Positions 19,934 to 31,610 of a DNA stretch of 64,000 nt are shown piece after piece. Numbering within the stretch: position 1 is the first letter of the stretch; each line of letters starts with the position of its first letter. The DNA is from Fagopyrum homotropicum. Taxonomy: Eukaryota > Streptophyta > Magnoliopsida > Caryophyllales > Polygonaceae. The DNA lies in the NCBI GenBank assembly GCA_033239125.1, contig BSWB01000001.1, positions 40,397,501 through 40,461,500 of the forward strand, read 5' to 3'. The notes beneath the pieces are model-generated. The model did not search any database, was not told the DNA's origin, and saw only the letters and a program-made list of their open reading frames with translations. Both the position numbers and the translations under genes were made by a program.

Positions 19934-22900
19934 GATGTTCAATTTTAGAACCACTTGGTCTTGTCTCCATAATATAGCTCAATCGGACCGTTCTTCAAAT
20001 GATGACTTAACACCTATGTCAAACTTTTAACTTGTTGAAATCCAAAATTATACTCTCAGTGGATATTTTCATATAGATCTCTAAATCTTTAACTTGAGGT
20101 CATTGTAAAAAAAAAATTAACGCGGAGTATCCTGGTTATGTAAGTTATGTGCCCACCACGCTTTCGCTGCACTACTCTTAACAATCTAGTGTCACCCTTA
20201 ATCATAATGGCACCTTCCGTAAGTCAGGATGATTTACCACACTCTCGCTTGTAACTTCCCTTCTAATAATAGCAAGATCCACTTCAAACAAATTGTCACT
20301 CTAGAGATGGTTTACAATAGTAACGGGAAGACTCGTACTCTAGTCGGGGTTACAGGCTGTCCCAAAACCTCAAAATAAACCTTCCACATCGGTCGCACTA
20401 TGGTCCTTGACCCCCATTGGGTTTCACAATTGGTCTAGGAACTCTTTAACGGGATAACCCACCGGTTACGCCTCATTTGAGGGCTTGGAACGTGCGGTCT
20501 TATAATTTCTCGGAATTCACTTAGGTCACGTCAGAATTCTACTTACTCCTCGTCATGACTACTCATTGTGGTTATCCTTCCACAATCCGTTTTACCTCTA
20601 ACGTAGGGCATATCATGTTGACCTACAAGTCCTTACCTTGATCTATTTACAATCTTGACATGGAGTTTTCTATTTATCTCCAAATTCTCGAGGTGCGGTA
20701 ATAAGTCCATACCGAGACGATAGTACCAACCACATGATGGTCTCTCATGCTTGTCTTGTGAACTCTTCTGCTGGATGACTCATCTTGTAACATTTTCCTT
20801 ATCCGATTCGGTCCCTAACTGTCAATTGATCATCACTACCCATTCCATGTTGGAACTTCAGTTACGTTGTACTTTTGCATAGATTCCATAAAGGCATCCT
20901 CATCTCAACACTTTATCTAATTTAGCAAGACCCACCTTTTGATACATGATTTTCCTTCTAACTAGTTAAGCTATTCTCTTGGTTTACACTTTATCCATCA
21001 TAGTGTTATCGGTCCGAGAGTATAACTTTTATTAACATATACTGGTACCATGTGTATAAGGAACATTAGATGTATACGATTTTCTCAAAAATCAAAATTT
21101 CTCGACTTGCATTTATTATGTTGTCCCTTTACTCATGTCGCTTTACCTCCTCTAAAAATCTTTACACCCAACAGGGTAGTTAAATCCCTTTGAGCATTTC
21201 TCGTACCTACCTTACGGACCACGTTGATTGTCTTATTATTTGCATCACTCTTATGTCATCAGTCGAGAATGGACTTCTAGCACCCCATTTGTACGTTATC
21301 TCACTACTACTCCTCCATCTACATATTATCGGTTATCATGGCTAGCTTGAATTTTCATTAGAGTACTACCCTTTCTCATTAAACTCTTATATAAACATTT
21401 TTCGGTAATCATTTTATTGAGGTGATACAGGATCTATATAACAACTTCCCATCACTTAACATCACTCTATCTCACCTCCGTTCCAACAGAGGTGTATAAC
21501 CATGGCTAGCTTGAATTTTCATTAGAGTACTACCCTTTCTCATTATCTCTTATATAAACATTTTTCGGTAATCATTTTATTGAGGTGATACATGATCTAT
21601 ATAACAACTTCCCATCACTTTACATCACTCTATCTCACCTCCGTTCCAACAGAGGTGTATAACCAACTAACATCACCTCAGCTCGACAAGTCGTTTGTAC
21701 CATTGAGTTTTCTGCTCTTGGGTTAGGACCCACCACGCTCTCGTTGTGCTACTCTAATAATTTAGTCGTCAACCTTTGATCATAAGGACATTTTCTGTGA
21801 ATCCAAAGTGATTGACCCCAAAACTCTTTATCCCAATTACACCGTAATTCTATACGGATGAAGTACCAAGTATCTTCCTTAATCCTTACTTGCGTTAAGG
21901 AATTAAGATAACAGTTGGAAGACAACCTCTTCCGTTTACTTCTTAATTCTTCTTACATGGATCTACACTATCTTACTCCAACTAGAATCTGCGCTTAATC
22001 ATCTTGAAATCAACCTATAGCTGATCCAAGAAGACCGCCGTTGGCTACTTGAGGAAATCCTCCAAGGTGTCGGTAAAGCTACTTCATAAAACCACAGTCA
22101 CAATTATCTCTTCTTATCCATACATAACTCGTTATTACCAAACAACTCTTACACGTCCTCAGTTGTCGTCGGTTAGTTTATAGTTGACTTATCTCAGTAT
22201 CCCGAACTTACTCTTCTCCTACCTCTATTGGCATAATATTCTTGGTGAGCATCATGTACTTGGTGAATCCTTTCACCTTTCGTTAGTTCGTTCTATCTTT
22301 TACACTTTTGTTCCTTAGGGCTAACTCTCTTTCTCGAGTCCCATTGTATCTTTCATTTGGCATCAATAGTCGTTCAAAGTCCTACATGATAGATTATAAG
22401 CGTCTTTGAGATCCTGAGCTTACCCGGCGTCGGTGTGCAGAAGATGAAACTCGAGGCTAGCTATGGCTCTCCTGCCGGAGAGGACGATGTCCCTGGCGTC
22501 CTTGCTTGCGACTGGTGTTGGCGAGAACGTGCCGAAGATGCAGAGGGCAGTGCTTCTTCACGTTGGCAGTGGTGTTGCGTGCAGAGGCTAGAGACCCTTA
22601 TTCGGCGATTGTGAGAGAGTTGTAGATGGGATGCGGTTATGAAAGTGTGGGTGATGGAGGCTCGGAAGCGGTCTTGTTCACGTTCCTAACGGTGAGCGAA
22701 AGATCCGATCTTTACACGGAGAAGACGCTGAGATTTGGGAGAGAGAGGGGCTGGAGAAGTAAAGGCTTAATCCGGGCCCAACTGGCGTGAAAGAGGAGAG
22801 AGAAGAATCAAATGCTGATGGGTTTAATTTACGGGAGAGGTGGTTGTTGAAAGAAAATGGGTTAAGCATTCTTTTGGGCCCTTATTAATTGAAAAGAGAT

Positions 22901-23099
22901 TTGGGCCCTGTCATCAAATTGAAAGAAAAGCTGGTTCCGGCTGGGTTGCGGCTGCAACCAAAAATAAGAAGGAAGTTGGCCCGTTATGGTAAGTCCGATC
23001 CATTAGAAATCCGATAACGCTAAATTCCGCCCGAAATTTTGAAAACTCGTTCCGACTTCTGGAATAAATTTATCGGGCTTTACTTTCTCAAGGCTTGTC
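19934..23099. other. Old, unreadable repeat-derived region
   Basis: No ORF is supported. Internal duplications show repeat origin: the segment near 20150-20240 (CCCACCACGCTTTCG...) recurs in diverged form near 21727-21810 (CCCACCACGCTCTCG...). About 22400-22720 is locally GC-rich. It may be the decayed interior of the retroelement whose LTR starts at 23360, but I see no protein similarity that proves it. Confidence 0.5.
21337..21663. repeat. 164-bp tandem duplication
   Basis: Two head-to-tail copies (21337-21500 and 21501-21663) beginning CATGGCTAGCTTGAATTTTC and ending GAGGTGTATAAC, differing by a few substitutions and one base of length. Confidence 0.9.
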
Positions 23100-23342
23100 A
23101 AATGAGTTACTTAATACAAGTCTTGCAAGAGAGTTTTTTTATAAAGTATTTTATATAATCCAAAACTTCTCATAAAATCATAGCAGTTGATAAGAAGCAT
23201 TTTATGTGATTAACTCTTCACATAAAATGATAGAATTGTCCCTAGAAGGAATTTGTTTATATTTTATCGTTTTATGTTCACATGAAAAGATAAGATCTAT
23301 GTTGATTAAAAGAATAACGGAAATAAAATTTCCGGGTATTAC
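23100..23342 (-). repeat. LTR-end-like segment related to the solo LTR at 48681
   Basis: On the minus strand it begins TGTAATACCCGGAAAT, as the solo LTR at 48681 begins TGTAATACCCGGAAAA, and further in both contain ATTCTATCATTTTATGT and CACATAAAAT. Its other end is not recognisable. Confidence 0.6.
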
Positions 23343-23344
23343 AA

Positions 23345-23356
23345 CTCTGATACCAA
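23345..23356 (-). promoter_or_regulatory. Primer-binding site, initiator tRNA-Met type (element G)
   Basis: Minus strand TGGTATCAGAGT, a few bases inside the LTR end at 23360. Confidence 0.75.
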
Positions 23357-23837
23357 CTTTGTAACACCCCGAATCCGCGGAACTCGAGGCACTACTAGGC
23401 TAGGATCTCACAATGGATTCTGACCCTAGCCTGACAACAAGTTCACTGGATCTTACAACAAGACATAGATAGATTAAAACCAAATACATAAAACTGTACA
23501 ATACATACATCAAAAGATTTACAACATCACAACCGAGTACAAAACGGCAAACCATAACATCAAAGTACAAACCACCCATAAACCCATGCACAACCTAGTG
23601 TACGGTAACCTTCGGTTGATCACCCATATGGCTCACTCTGTAGTCTTCCTAACCTGTAGATCATCTACAACACGGTATGAAACCGTTAGCTAACAGAAGT
23701 GAATAAGAATTAAGTAGTAACACATATATCACATCATCATATCATAACATGCAATGCCACACACACACGACCCTTTATTATATTTAATTAAGTTATATCA
23801 TTTACTAATTCATTCCTTGTGACACGGGGAGTAGAAC

Positions 23838-24809
23838 TGATGCGAGGATAATCCATAGTTCCCGGTCTAGATTGAAAGTCCTTAACTGGAATAAAAATTG
23901 GACTGTTCTATAGGATAAATCGGCCGATTTTCTCCAAGAATAGGGCGATTTTTCGATAAACTCAAAACACGGATTAGTGAATTTATGGAAAGAAAATAAG
24001 ATGAATATGGAATGATAAATGAAAGATATAGGAAGATATGAACCAAGATAGTTCCGCAAAAGAAGCTTGACCAATGATGTGTCAAAACCCTTAAACGAGA
24101 AGATTACCTTAACCCGCACTTCTTTAACCTTACACAAGCCTTCTAATTAAGACAAGCACAAGGAGTGACTAGGATTGACCAGGAGCACCAACATTCAACA
24201 AGATTAACACACACAAGCAAAATCTAGCAAGAATGTCACAACAATTCAACCAAAACTCTCCTTTGATTGAATATCAATGAATAAAATACGAACTCCGTTA
24301 GTGAAGCCGTAAGTTCAGACAAATTTGTGGAAAATATATCAAATTTAATCTACAAAACAATCTCCCCCACTAAGGCTATTTATAAGGGAGATTAACCTAT
24401 GAAAATTAGGGAAAATATAAAAGATACGATCTATAAAATATATCCTTTAAAAGATAGAAAGATATCTTTAAAATATATAAAATATAAAATCTAAAAAGAT
24501 AGAATCTGAATAATCTCTTAAGATAGTTTGAGAGATTTAAGGAATTATAACAAGATGTATTTGCCAAAAGATAGAAGATCATGGCCGGATCTTCTGCAAT
24601 GCTCGTTCCAGTGAAGGAAATCGGATACAAAAATCGATCAAGTTTTCCTACAGGAAAATCGGTCGATTTTCCTTCTCTGCCATGCAATCTTCCATTCCAT
24701 CGATTCACCCCATGTTTGCAACTTGTAAGCCCTCCTTTATTGAGTTTCTCTCGCTTTGGTGAATGATCTATGTATCATAGTCATAGATGCCAAGGATGGT
24801 CCCACATCA
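23838..24809 (-). repeat. Element C 3' LTR
   Basis: 972 bp. Words at 23917-23931 and 24656-24670. A minus-strand TATA-like TATAAATAG lies near 24376-24384. A purine tract (minus strand AAGAAGGGAAGTA) abuts it from 24810. Confidence 0.93.
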
Positions 24810-25846
24810 TACTTCCCTTCTTGGAAATGATTCGACATCGAACCATAGTCTTGCTTATCACTAATCACACGATGACTCAAGTATGGCACCTTCCGAACTA
24901 GATTAACTTCATAGGATGAAATCATCAACTCTTGTATACCCTCCTTCTCGACCATCTCATCTTGCAATCCTACAATAGAGCTCACTCGCTTCCTCTTGGA
25001 CAACGTTGCAAGATTAAGGTTTGAAACAAGTAATGTATTAATAAAATCATGGCAATGTAAAGCATATAACACCCTAGGACATCTTAAACTTTCATTAGCA
25101 ATCTCATGCATAACATAAGAAGTATGTCCGAAAGAACAATCCAAAGATGAAGGTAACAACTTAGGTTCATGTATAACACAATAAAGAGAGTCATCACACT
25201 TCAACTTAGGCAAATGCTCATTGCTAGTAAGAGAATTCTCATTAGTACAAGTATCTATGTCATGCTCATCATCATCAATTTTATGTATCAAATCCATATG
25301 ATCATGCATAGAAGTAGAAGGTTTAGTTACACTAACCTTGTTAGTTTGGATAGCCTCCATGAGTGCAATCAACTGGTTTTGTAGTTCTGCCAACTCATTT
25401 CTGAGTTCCTTTACATTTTCATCAACCATAATCGAAGGACGTCTAGGTGGTTCTTCCATTGGGTAAAATTCCTCATCATGTACAAATTTATTATGTGTTG
25501 AAGGAGATTTATATGAATTGTAATAGTGTTCCCTCCTAGAACGTTGACCATACCTATGATAATCTCTCTCATCCTCGAATTCCTAAAAATCAACATACTC
25601 CGGAGCATTAGGCATATCATAATATTGATTTGAATACCTCATACCTTGCTCGTAATAGATTCATGGATGTGGTTCTGGGACTGGAGTTCTATACGGAACA
25701 CGTGAGCGTTCGTCATCCTCCTTCATCGATCTCCGTTGAGGAACATAATGATTAAACCTTGACTGGGGCAAATCTCGGACAAGATATTGCTTTAGGGGTC
25801 GAGATTCTCCTCTGGAATGATAGTCCGGATAATACATCCTGCACAA
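24737..25846 (-). pseudogene. Element C gag-like ORF with in-frame stops
   Basis: Minus-strand frame beginning MCRMYYPDYHSRGE, rich in Arg and Tyr, interrupted by stops near 25660 and 25582. It then runs open from about 25580 through MEEPPRRPSIMVDENVKE to a stop at 24737, inside the 3' LTR. A helical, coiled-coil-like segment (VKELRNELAELQNQLIALME) stands near the middle. No protease, RT, RNase H or integrase motif follows. I recognise it only by position and composition as gag-like. Confidence 0.55.
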
Positions 25847-26740
25847 TCACATAAAGTAACAACAAACTCGTAAAGTTAGAGAAATCGAAAAGACCTTTCT
25901 TATTTTCTCTCGCACTCACGCTCTTGTTGTGTTGTTGCAAGTTGGTTGACGGAATTGACTTGTATGGATTAATGCTTCTTTACAAATCAGCGTCTTGGCC
26001 TCCCTATAACTTCTTGACTGAATCAAGTAGTCAACTTGGTTCGGTTAAAGGTTCTTGTGTGGTGTGATGGTTAAGGAATCCCTACAAGAAGTTTACTCCA
26101 CACACGACAAGGTAGAAAGATTGCGGATAGACAACTAATATGTTAAGAAAAATAGATACTAACTAATACACTCAAAGAAAGACTCAGTGTTTAGAATAGA
26201 AAAGAGACTAAGGGAAAAGCACACAAGAGATTAAGAAGAGAGAAGAACGTACCTTGAGTTGCAAAGTTAAGAAAGAGAAATAGCCGGATTTGGGTTTAGC
26301 TTTGGCTAGATCTCTTTGATTGTTTAAAGGTATATATTGAACTCTTCTGTTGTAATACTCTTGCACACGGTGCACTTCAATTCTGCAAAGGATGCCTCAA
26401 AGATTTCTTCGAATTTTGGCAACAATAGCAAAAATCGGGTGAAAAATCGGTCGATAAACTAAAGAACAAGTCGATTTTTCTTTGTAAAAATCGACTCTTG
26501 GTTTCGACGTTCAAGAACTTTCTTTTCTTTTCTTCTTTCTTTTTTTTGTATTGGAGAGGTTTCAAAGGTCAACGACTGGCTTGTGTTTGGTTGATGGCGT
26601 TTCTCCCTTTCAAAACTTACACAAATCAACGCACATTAAACTCAAATAATCTCGCAAAGATGGCGAACAAGAAAAGACTCAACTTTTGAAGACTCAAAAA
26701 AAATCAAACCTTTTGATGAACGTTCGGACTTCATTCGATT

Positions 26741-26753
26741 AGCTCTAATACCA
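26741..26753 (-). promoter_or_regulatory. Primer-binding site, initiator tRNA-Met type (element C)
   Basis: Minus strand TGGTATTAGAGCT, three bases from the LTR end; one mismatch to the usual TGGTATCAGAGC. Confidence 0.75.
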
Positions 26754-27473
26754 CTTTGATGTGGGGATAAGCCGTAGTTCCCGATTTAGATTGAAGGTCC
26801 TTAACTGGAATAAAAATCGGGTTGTTCTATAGGATAAATCGGCCGATTTTCTCCAAGAACAGGGCAATTTTCCGATAAACTACGGATTAGTGAATGATAT
26901 GGAAAGAAAAGAAGATGAATATGGAATGATAAATGAAAGATATAGGAAGATATGAACCAAGATAGTTCCGCAAAAGAACCTTGACCAATGATGTGTCAAA
27001 ACCCTTAAATGAGAAGATTACCTTAACCCGCACTTCTTTAACCTTACACAAGCCTTCTAATTAAGACAAGCACAAGGAGGGACTAGGATTGACCAGGAGC
27101 ACCAACCTTCAACAAGATTAACACACACAAGCACAATCTAGCAAGAACGTCACAAAAATTCAACCAAAACTCTCCTTTGATTGAATATCAATGAATAAAA
27201 TACGAACTCCGTAAGTGAAGCCGTAAGTTCACACAAATCTGTGGAAAATATATCAAATCTAATCTACTAAACAATCTCCCCCACTAAGGCTATTTATAAG
27301 GGAGATTAACCTATGAAAATTAGGAAAAATATAAAAGATATGATCTATAAAATATATCCTTTATAAAATATAAAATCTAAAAAAATAGAATCTAAATAAG
27401 GGCTAATTAGGTAAGTAGGCTGTTTTGAGAATTAGATTAGTAAATAGGCCTTTTAGTATTTTTGAGTTAGTAA

Positions 27474-28070
27474 ATGTACCCCAACTTCTTTTTTACCGTC
27501 AAACCTAATTTGAAGAAAGCTGCCCCTTCGTTCCTCTCTTCTCTCAACGGCCGTTCATCTCTACCTTCACTCATCGCCGCCGGAGTAACGCTGCTACCTC
27601 CTGCTGCCGTCAAGCCGTTGTTGCCTCCTGCCGCCGCCAAGCTTCCTGCCCTATCTCTTTCTTTCCTTTTGCACCACTACATTCACTCACGCCTCACCAC
27701 TGCAAATGTAAAGGGGCGTTACTTTCCCAGCGTTCTTCATCTTCAAGCTTCTTGTTCACAAACTCTTGCGTCTCCATGAATCCTTCCCTGGCGTTCTTCA
27801 TATTCAAGCTTCTTTCAACCCAAATTATATTTTTTACTGCGTTTGATGCCTAGGATTTGTAGGAAAGAGAGGGACGAGCAATCTCAAGTGTTGAATCGAT
27901 TGTCAATATCTACATCCGGCCGTAAATCACAATCGGCGAAGTCGCGGAGGAGAGAGATGAAGGCTAGGGTTAGAGATGGAAATGGTCCTTGCTACAAATC
28001 CATTCTAGATCTAGATATAGATCTAGATCTAGATCTACAAATTCATTGGGTCTTTCCCACAAACCATTGA
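27474..28070 (+). other. Possible captured coding sequence inside the Mutator-like element
   Basis: Two adjacent short open frames (27474-27779, Ala/Leu/Pro-rich; 27843-28070, Arg/Ser-rich ending in Leu-Asp repeats from an AGATCT hexamer tract at 28003-28038). Composition is far more GC-rich than the surroundings. Family not recognised; may be untranslated. Confidence 0.3.
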
Positions 28071-28497
28071 GCTCAGGAGAGTCCGTGTGAATACAAGGCC
28101 AACAAGTGAGCAAATTCTATATTTCCATTGAAACACTATAACTAACATTCTATCTTATATATCTAACATTTTTTATCTGCTAATTTGTTCAGTGTATATG
28201 AGGAAGAGTATGTGAAGGCTATCAAGGAGGAAATCACCAAAGTTGTCAAGCTAAAGGAGGAAGAATAGTCAGCTAAAACGTAAGTAGAGCAAGAATAGTC
28301 CTATCTCTTGTTGGCGTGATAAAAAAGTATATGAGTAATATTTTTTATCATACGTTGCTCTCCAAAGTACTCAATCATACATTTTTTATCTGCCCTATCT
28401 CTTTCTTCCTTATGCATTACTTTCAAGTATGCTTTTGAACATATTGTTTTGTGTAATTAATTGTTTAAACTAGTTATGCAGAAATCAATTGGTTTAA

Positions 28498-28860
28498 AAA
28501 ATTTCTGGTATGAACTTTTCGTATGATAATTTCTGGTATGAAGTTTCTGGTATGAGAAATTCTGGTATGAAAAAATTTTGGTATAAAAAAAATTCTAGTA
28601 TGAAAAAAAATTATGGTATGAAATTTCTGGTATGAACTTTTCGTATGATAATTTCTGGTATGAAATTTCTGGTATGAAATTTCTTGTATGAATAAATTCT
28701 GGTATGAACAAAATTTTTGTACGAAAAAAATTCTGGTATGACAAAATTTTAGTATGACAAATTCTGGTATGAACAAATTCTGGTATGAAAAAATTCTGGT
28801 ATGAAAAAATTCTGGTATGAGTATGAACTTCTGGTATGTAATTCTGTTATAAAATTCATA
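28498..28860. repeat. Minisatellite with unit TTCTGGTATGAAA
   Basis: About twenty degenerate copies of a 13-17 base unit centred on TCTGGTATGA with a variable A run. The minus-strand ORF over it (repeated FHTRIF-like peptides) is a by-product. Confidence 0.92.
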
Positions 28861-30264
28861 CCAGAAAATAAAATTAAAAAAAAGGCAAAACAAAAGAAAA
28901 AATAAAAGTCAAAAAAAGAAGTTGTACGTAACAGTAACAAAATTTTAGATTGATTTGCAATTGTAATGCATTTTCTTTTTTTATTAAAATAGGGGTTAAT
29001 TAGTTTCTTTTTTTTTATTAAAATAGGGGTTAATTAGTTTTACCTACCATTAAATGAAAGTGGTAAAAAATTTAGGGTACACTTTCTTAAACAAAAACTC
29101 AAAAAGGCCTAGTATGTCAAATTATCCCTCTAAATAATCCCTTAAGATAGTCTGAGAGATTTAAGGAATTATAACAAGATATAATTGCCAAAAGATAGAA
29201 GATCATGGCCGAATCTTTTGCAATGCTCGTTCTAGTGAAGGGAATCGGATACAAAAATCGATCGAGTTTTTCTACAGGAAAAACGTTCGACTTTTTGGGA
29301 AATCGGTCGATTTTCCTTCTCTGCCATGCAATCTTCCATTCCATCGATTCACCTGTTTGTAACTTGTAAGCCATCCTTTATTGAGTTTCTCTCGCTTTGG
29401 TGAATGATCTGTGTAGCATAGTCGTAGATGCCAAGGATGGTCCCACATCAAGAACTCTCCCGCCTCTGTCCCCGTTTCCCCTTAGGTTTGGAATGGTGTC
29501 AATCATTACCACCTGGAGGACTGGTCACGGAGAAACCCCCTAGCCACCCAAATTTTGGGCTAGACAAGTTATCACATCCTGTTATCATACACTAGGACCA
29601 ATTAATATGCATGTAGGGTCATCCTAGTCCGGTTAGGTTATAAATGCAACATACATATGCACACACACCACCACAACACACACTCTAACTCATAATTGCT
29701 CACTAAGTAAGTCCCAAGGACTTACCTGTCTCAATCGCAATCCGTATCAAGTGGTCACAACTTCCCCTCGGAGAGACGATCAATTCCTATATCAGCAAAG
29801 CAGAATAATATCAACATCGTCCCAAGGTTAGGAGATTCCACCTCCTAAACCCTATAACCATCCTCAAACCATAACTCGAATTCAAACCTCAATATCACAT
29901 CATATCTCACAAATGCTTATGGCATTACCTCAACACATACCAAACCTTAAAGCCATAATCGGCATATACAACATCATGATCCTCGACTCACTGTCATACC
30001 TAGCATGCCTCTAAGCCACTCATACTAGGAAAGGAAAGGATCCATACCACCCTAGGTAGGTCCTGCAGAAGACGCACTTGCGTGACAGGAAGGCACAGGG
30101 GCGAAGCACTGAGAGGCGCAGGGGCGGTTCCTTGTGGCGCAGGGGCGGCGACATACTAGCACAGGGGCGAGTCCTTGGTGGCGTAGGGGCGGTTGTTTGT
30201 GTAGTGGGCGATTCCCGACTTCTCTTCGATCCTTCACTCGATATCCTTCACTTCTTCATCAATT

Positions 30265-30315
30265 AATAACCACACACACACACACTCACACACACACACA
30301 CACATATATATATAC
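30265..30315. repeat. CA/TA microsatellite
   Basis: Interrupted (CA)n then (TA)n tract in the G LTR. Confidence 0.9.
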
Positions 30316-30840
30316 ATCAATACAAGCCTAAAGCCTAGGAGGATCAACACAAGATCAACTTGTGGGAATTCATCATCAAGGAAGAGGAAAGAAGGAAGAA
30401 AAAGGAAGAAGAAGGAAAAGCTTACCACAACTACAACTAACAGAGGAAGATATCAAACACAACCTACTCAGCTCGCTCTCCACATCACAACATCAACAAC
30501 CAACCATCATCATCATCAAACTCCACTCAAAACTCTCTTGTAAGATCAAAGAAAATCAAGAGAAGAAGAACGTGAGGAGAAGAAGCCTGGAGAATGAAGG
30601 AAACCCTTCATCTAAAGCAAACAAAGCTTATAATGGAAGTTAGGGGTAAATCACGGGTCAAAGGGTCAACAGAGGTGGTTGCAGCTGCAGAAATCCACAA
30701 AGGCGGATCCCTGAGGCGCAGGGGCGGCCATAGGTGCTAGGGCGGTCCATAGAGCCGCAAGGGCGGCTCAGCCCTGGCTCAGAACTTGCGTCTCAACTGA
30801 GGCGCAGGAGCGGGATCCCTAGAAGACTAAGGCCCTTACA

Positions 30841-31610
30841 CTCATCTTCATGCAAGTGTAAGTTTTCATGCATTCTTGCGTTCCATGTCTTACATTGATC
30901 TTCCCCTCTCTTCATCTCTAGCTTCCTCCTCTTGTTAGTTCGAGATGTTTGTTATAGATATGCTCCTTCATCAGAAACAAACCATTTCATTATTCGTATG
31001 GTATGTGGAGTATAAGCTACACAGTTTTACCCCTAGCTCGAAAAATGGAAACAAATAAGTTATGCACTTGAAATGCGGAATAACAAACTAAAGAATTCTG
31101 TAGTGGGTTGCTAAATAGAAAAGAATTCTACATTGGGTTGCTGAATAGAAGTCAGATACACCGCTGAAATTCGTAACATAAATGAACTTCATATATGGCC
31201 AATGAGATATAAAGTCAATGGAATCCATGGTCATATATTTTTTCTTTTTTTACGTCTTTGATTTGTGAAACTAAAGATTTTTTCTTTTAATCTATCTTTA
31301 ACAATTTCGAATTCTGGGAGTAAAATATTTTTGGCTTCAAAAATCAGATTAAAAAATGATACTCCCTCCATTCAGTTAGAAATGGCTTTTATACACCGGC
31401 TGAATGTAGAATTGACGTTCATCATAAATACATAACTCGTAGTATATCGGTGGACGGTGGATATGAATAAATATTTTATATGAGTTTGTTTATAATCTCC
31501 GGGGCAAAAATCGTGACCGGTAACAAGAACCGCCACGCCGTCAAAAATATCCCAAACAAAACGTTTTATGACAAACCCAATGTCTCCCACAAATTATATA
31601 GACGAGAGTC
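30841..31610. other. Intergenic region upstream of the TraB gene
   Basis: No gene seen. A roughly 30-bp direct repeat lies at about 31090-31150 (AAGAATTCTGTAGTGGGTTG and AAGAATTCTACATTGGGTTG). TACTCCCTCCATTC near 31361 resembles the end of a Stowaway/Tourist-type MITE, but the other end is not identified. Confidence 0.5.

Larger units (their letters stand above)
27400..29128. mobile_element. Mutator-like element inserted in the C 5' LTR
   Basis: 1729 bp flanked by an exact 9-bp duplication TCTAAATAA (27391-27399, 29129-29137), diagnostic of Mutator-like transposons. Ends are inverted (GGGCTAATT against GGGATAATT), and similarity extends about 90 bp inward (AGGCCTTTTTG-like, then GTACCC). No transposase is seen. 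The GC-rich part 27520-28080 and an exon-like segment at 28200-28270 (reading EEYVKAIKEEITKVVKLKEEE) look like captured gene sequence, so it may be a Pack-MULE. The source gene is not recognised. Confidence 0.88.
23838..29450 (-). mobile_element. Element C: gag-only LTR retrotransposon
   Basis: Two LTRs (23838-24809; 26757-29450 including a 1.7-kb insertion) with ends TGATG...CATCA and an exact TSD AGAAC (23833-23837, 29451-29455). The primer-binding site is of initiator-Met type. The interior is under 2 kb and encodes only a gag-like protein with stops, so C is non-autonomous. The word AAATCGGCCGATTTT and variants occur in both LTRs and near the 5' end of the interior. Confidence 0.93.
26757..29450 (-). 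repeat. Element C 5' LTR, split by a Mutator-like element
   Basis: About 956 bp once the insertion at 27400-29128 is set aside. Words at 26836-26850 (AAATCGGCCGATTTT) and 29299-29314. Confidence 0.92.
23360..30840 (-). repeat. Element G 5' LTR, split by element C
   Basis: Minus-strand LTR ending CGGGGTGTTACA next to the primer-binding site and, I infer, starting TGTAAGGGCC at 30840. Minus element C and its duplication it would be about 1.86 kb (23360-23837 plus 29456-30840). The outer boundary is inferred from the TGTAA...TTACA symmetry; no TSD partner is in view. The right part carries the word GGCGCAGGGGCGG in two clusters (30095-30215 and 30700-30815) and a CA microsatellite. Confidence 0.65.

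Noticed and set aside
22678..22869. Short ORF in the GC-richer part of the old repeat region
   Set aside because: No domain, no homologous partner, and surrounded by decayed repeat sequence.
28498..28860. CRISPR-like array or repeat-protein gene
   Set aside because: Units are 13-17 bases without unique spacers, in plant DNA inside a transposon; the ORF is a by-product of the repeat.
30234..30428. Valine/cysteine-rich ORF
   Set aside because: Product of the CA/TA microsatellite read in frame.
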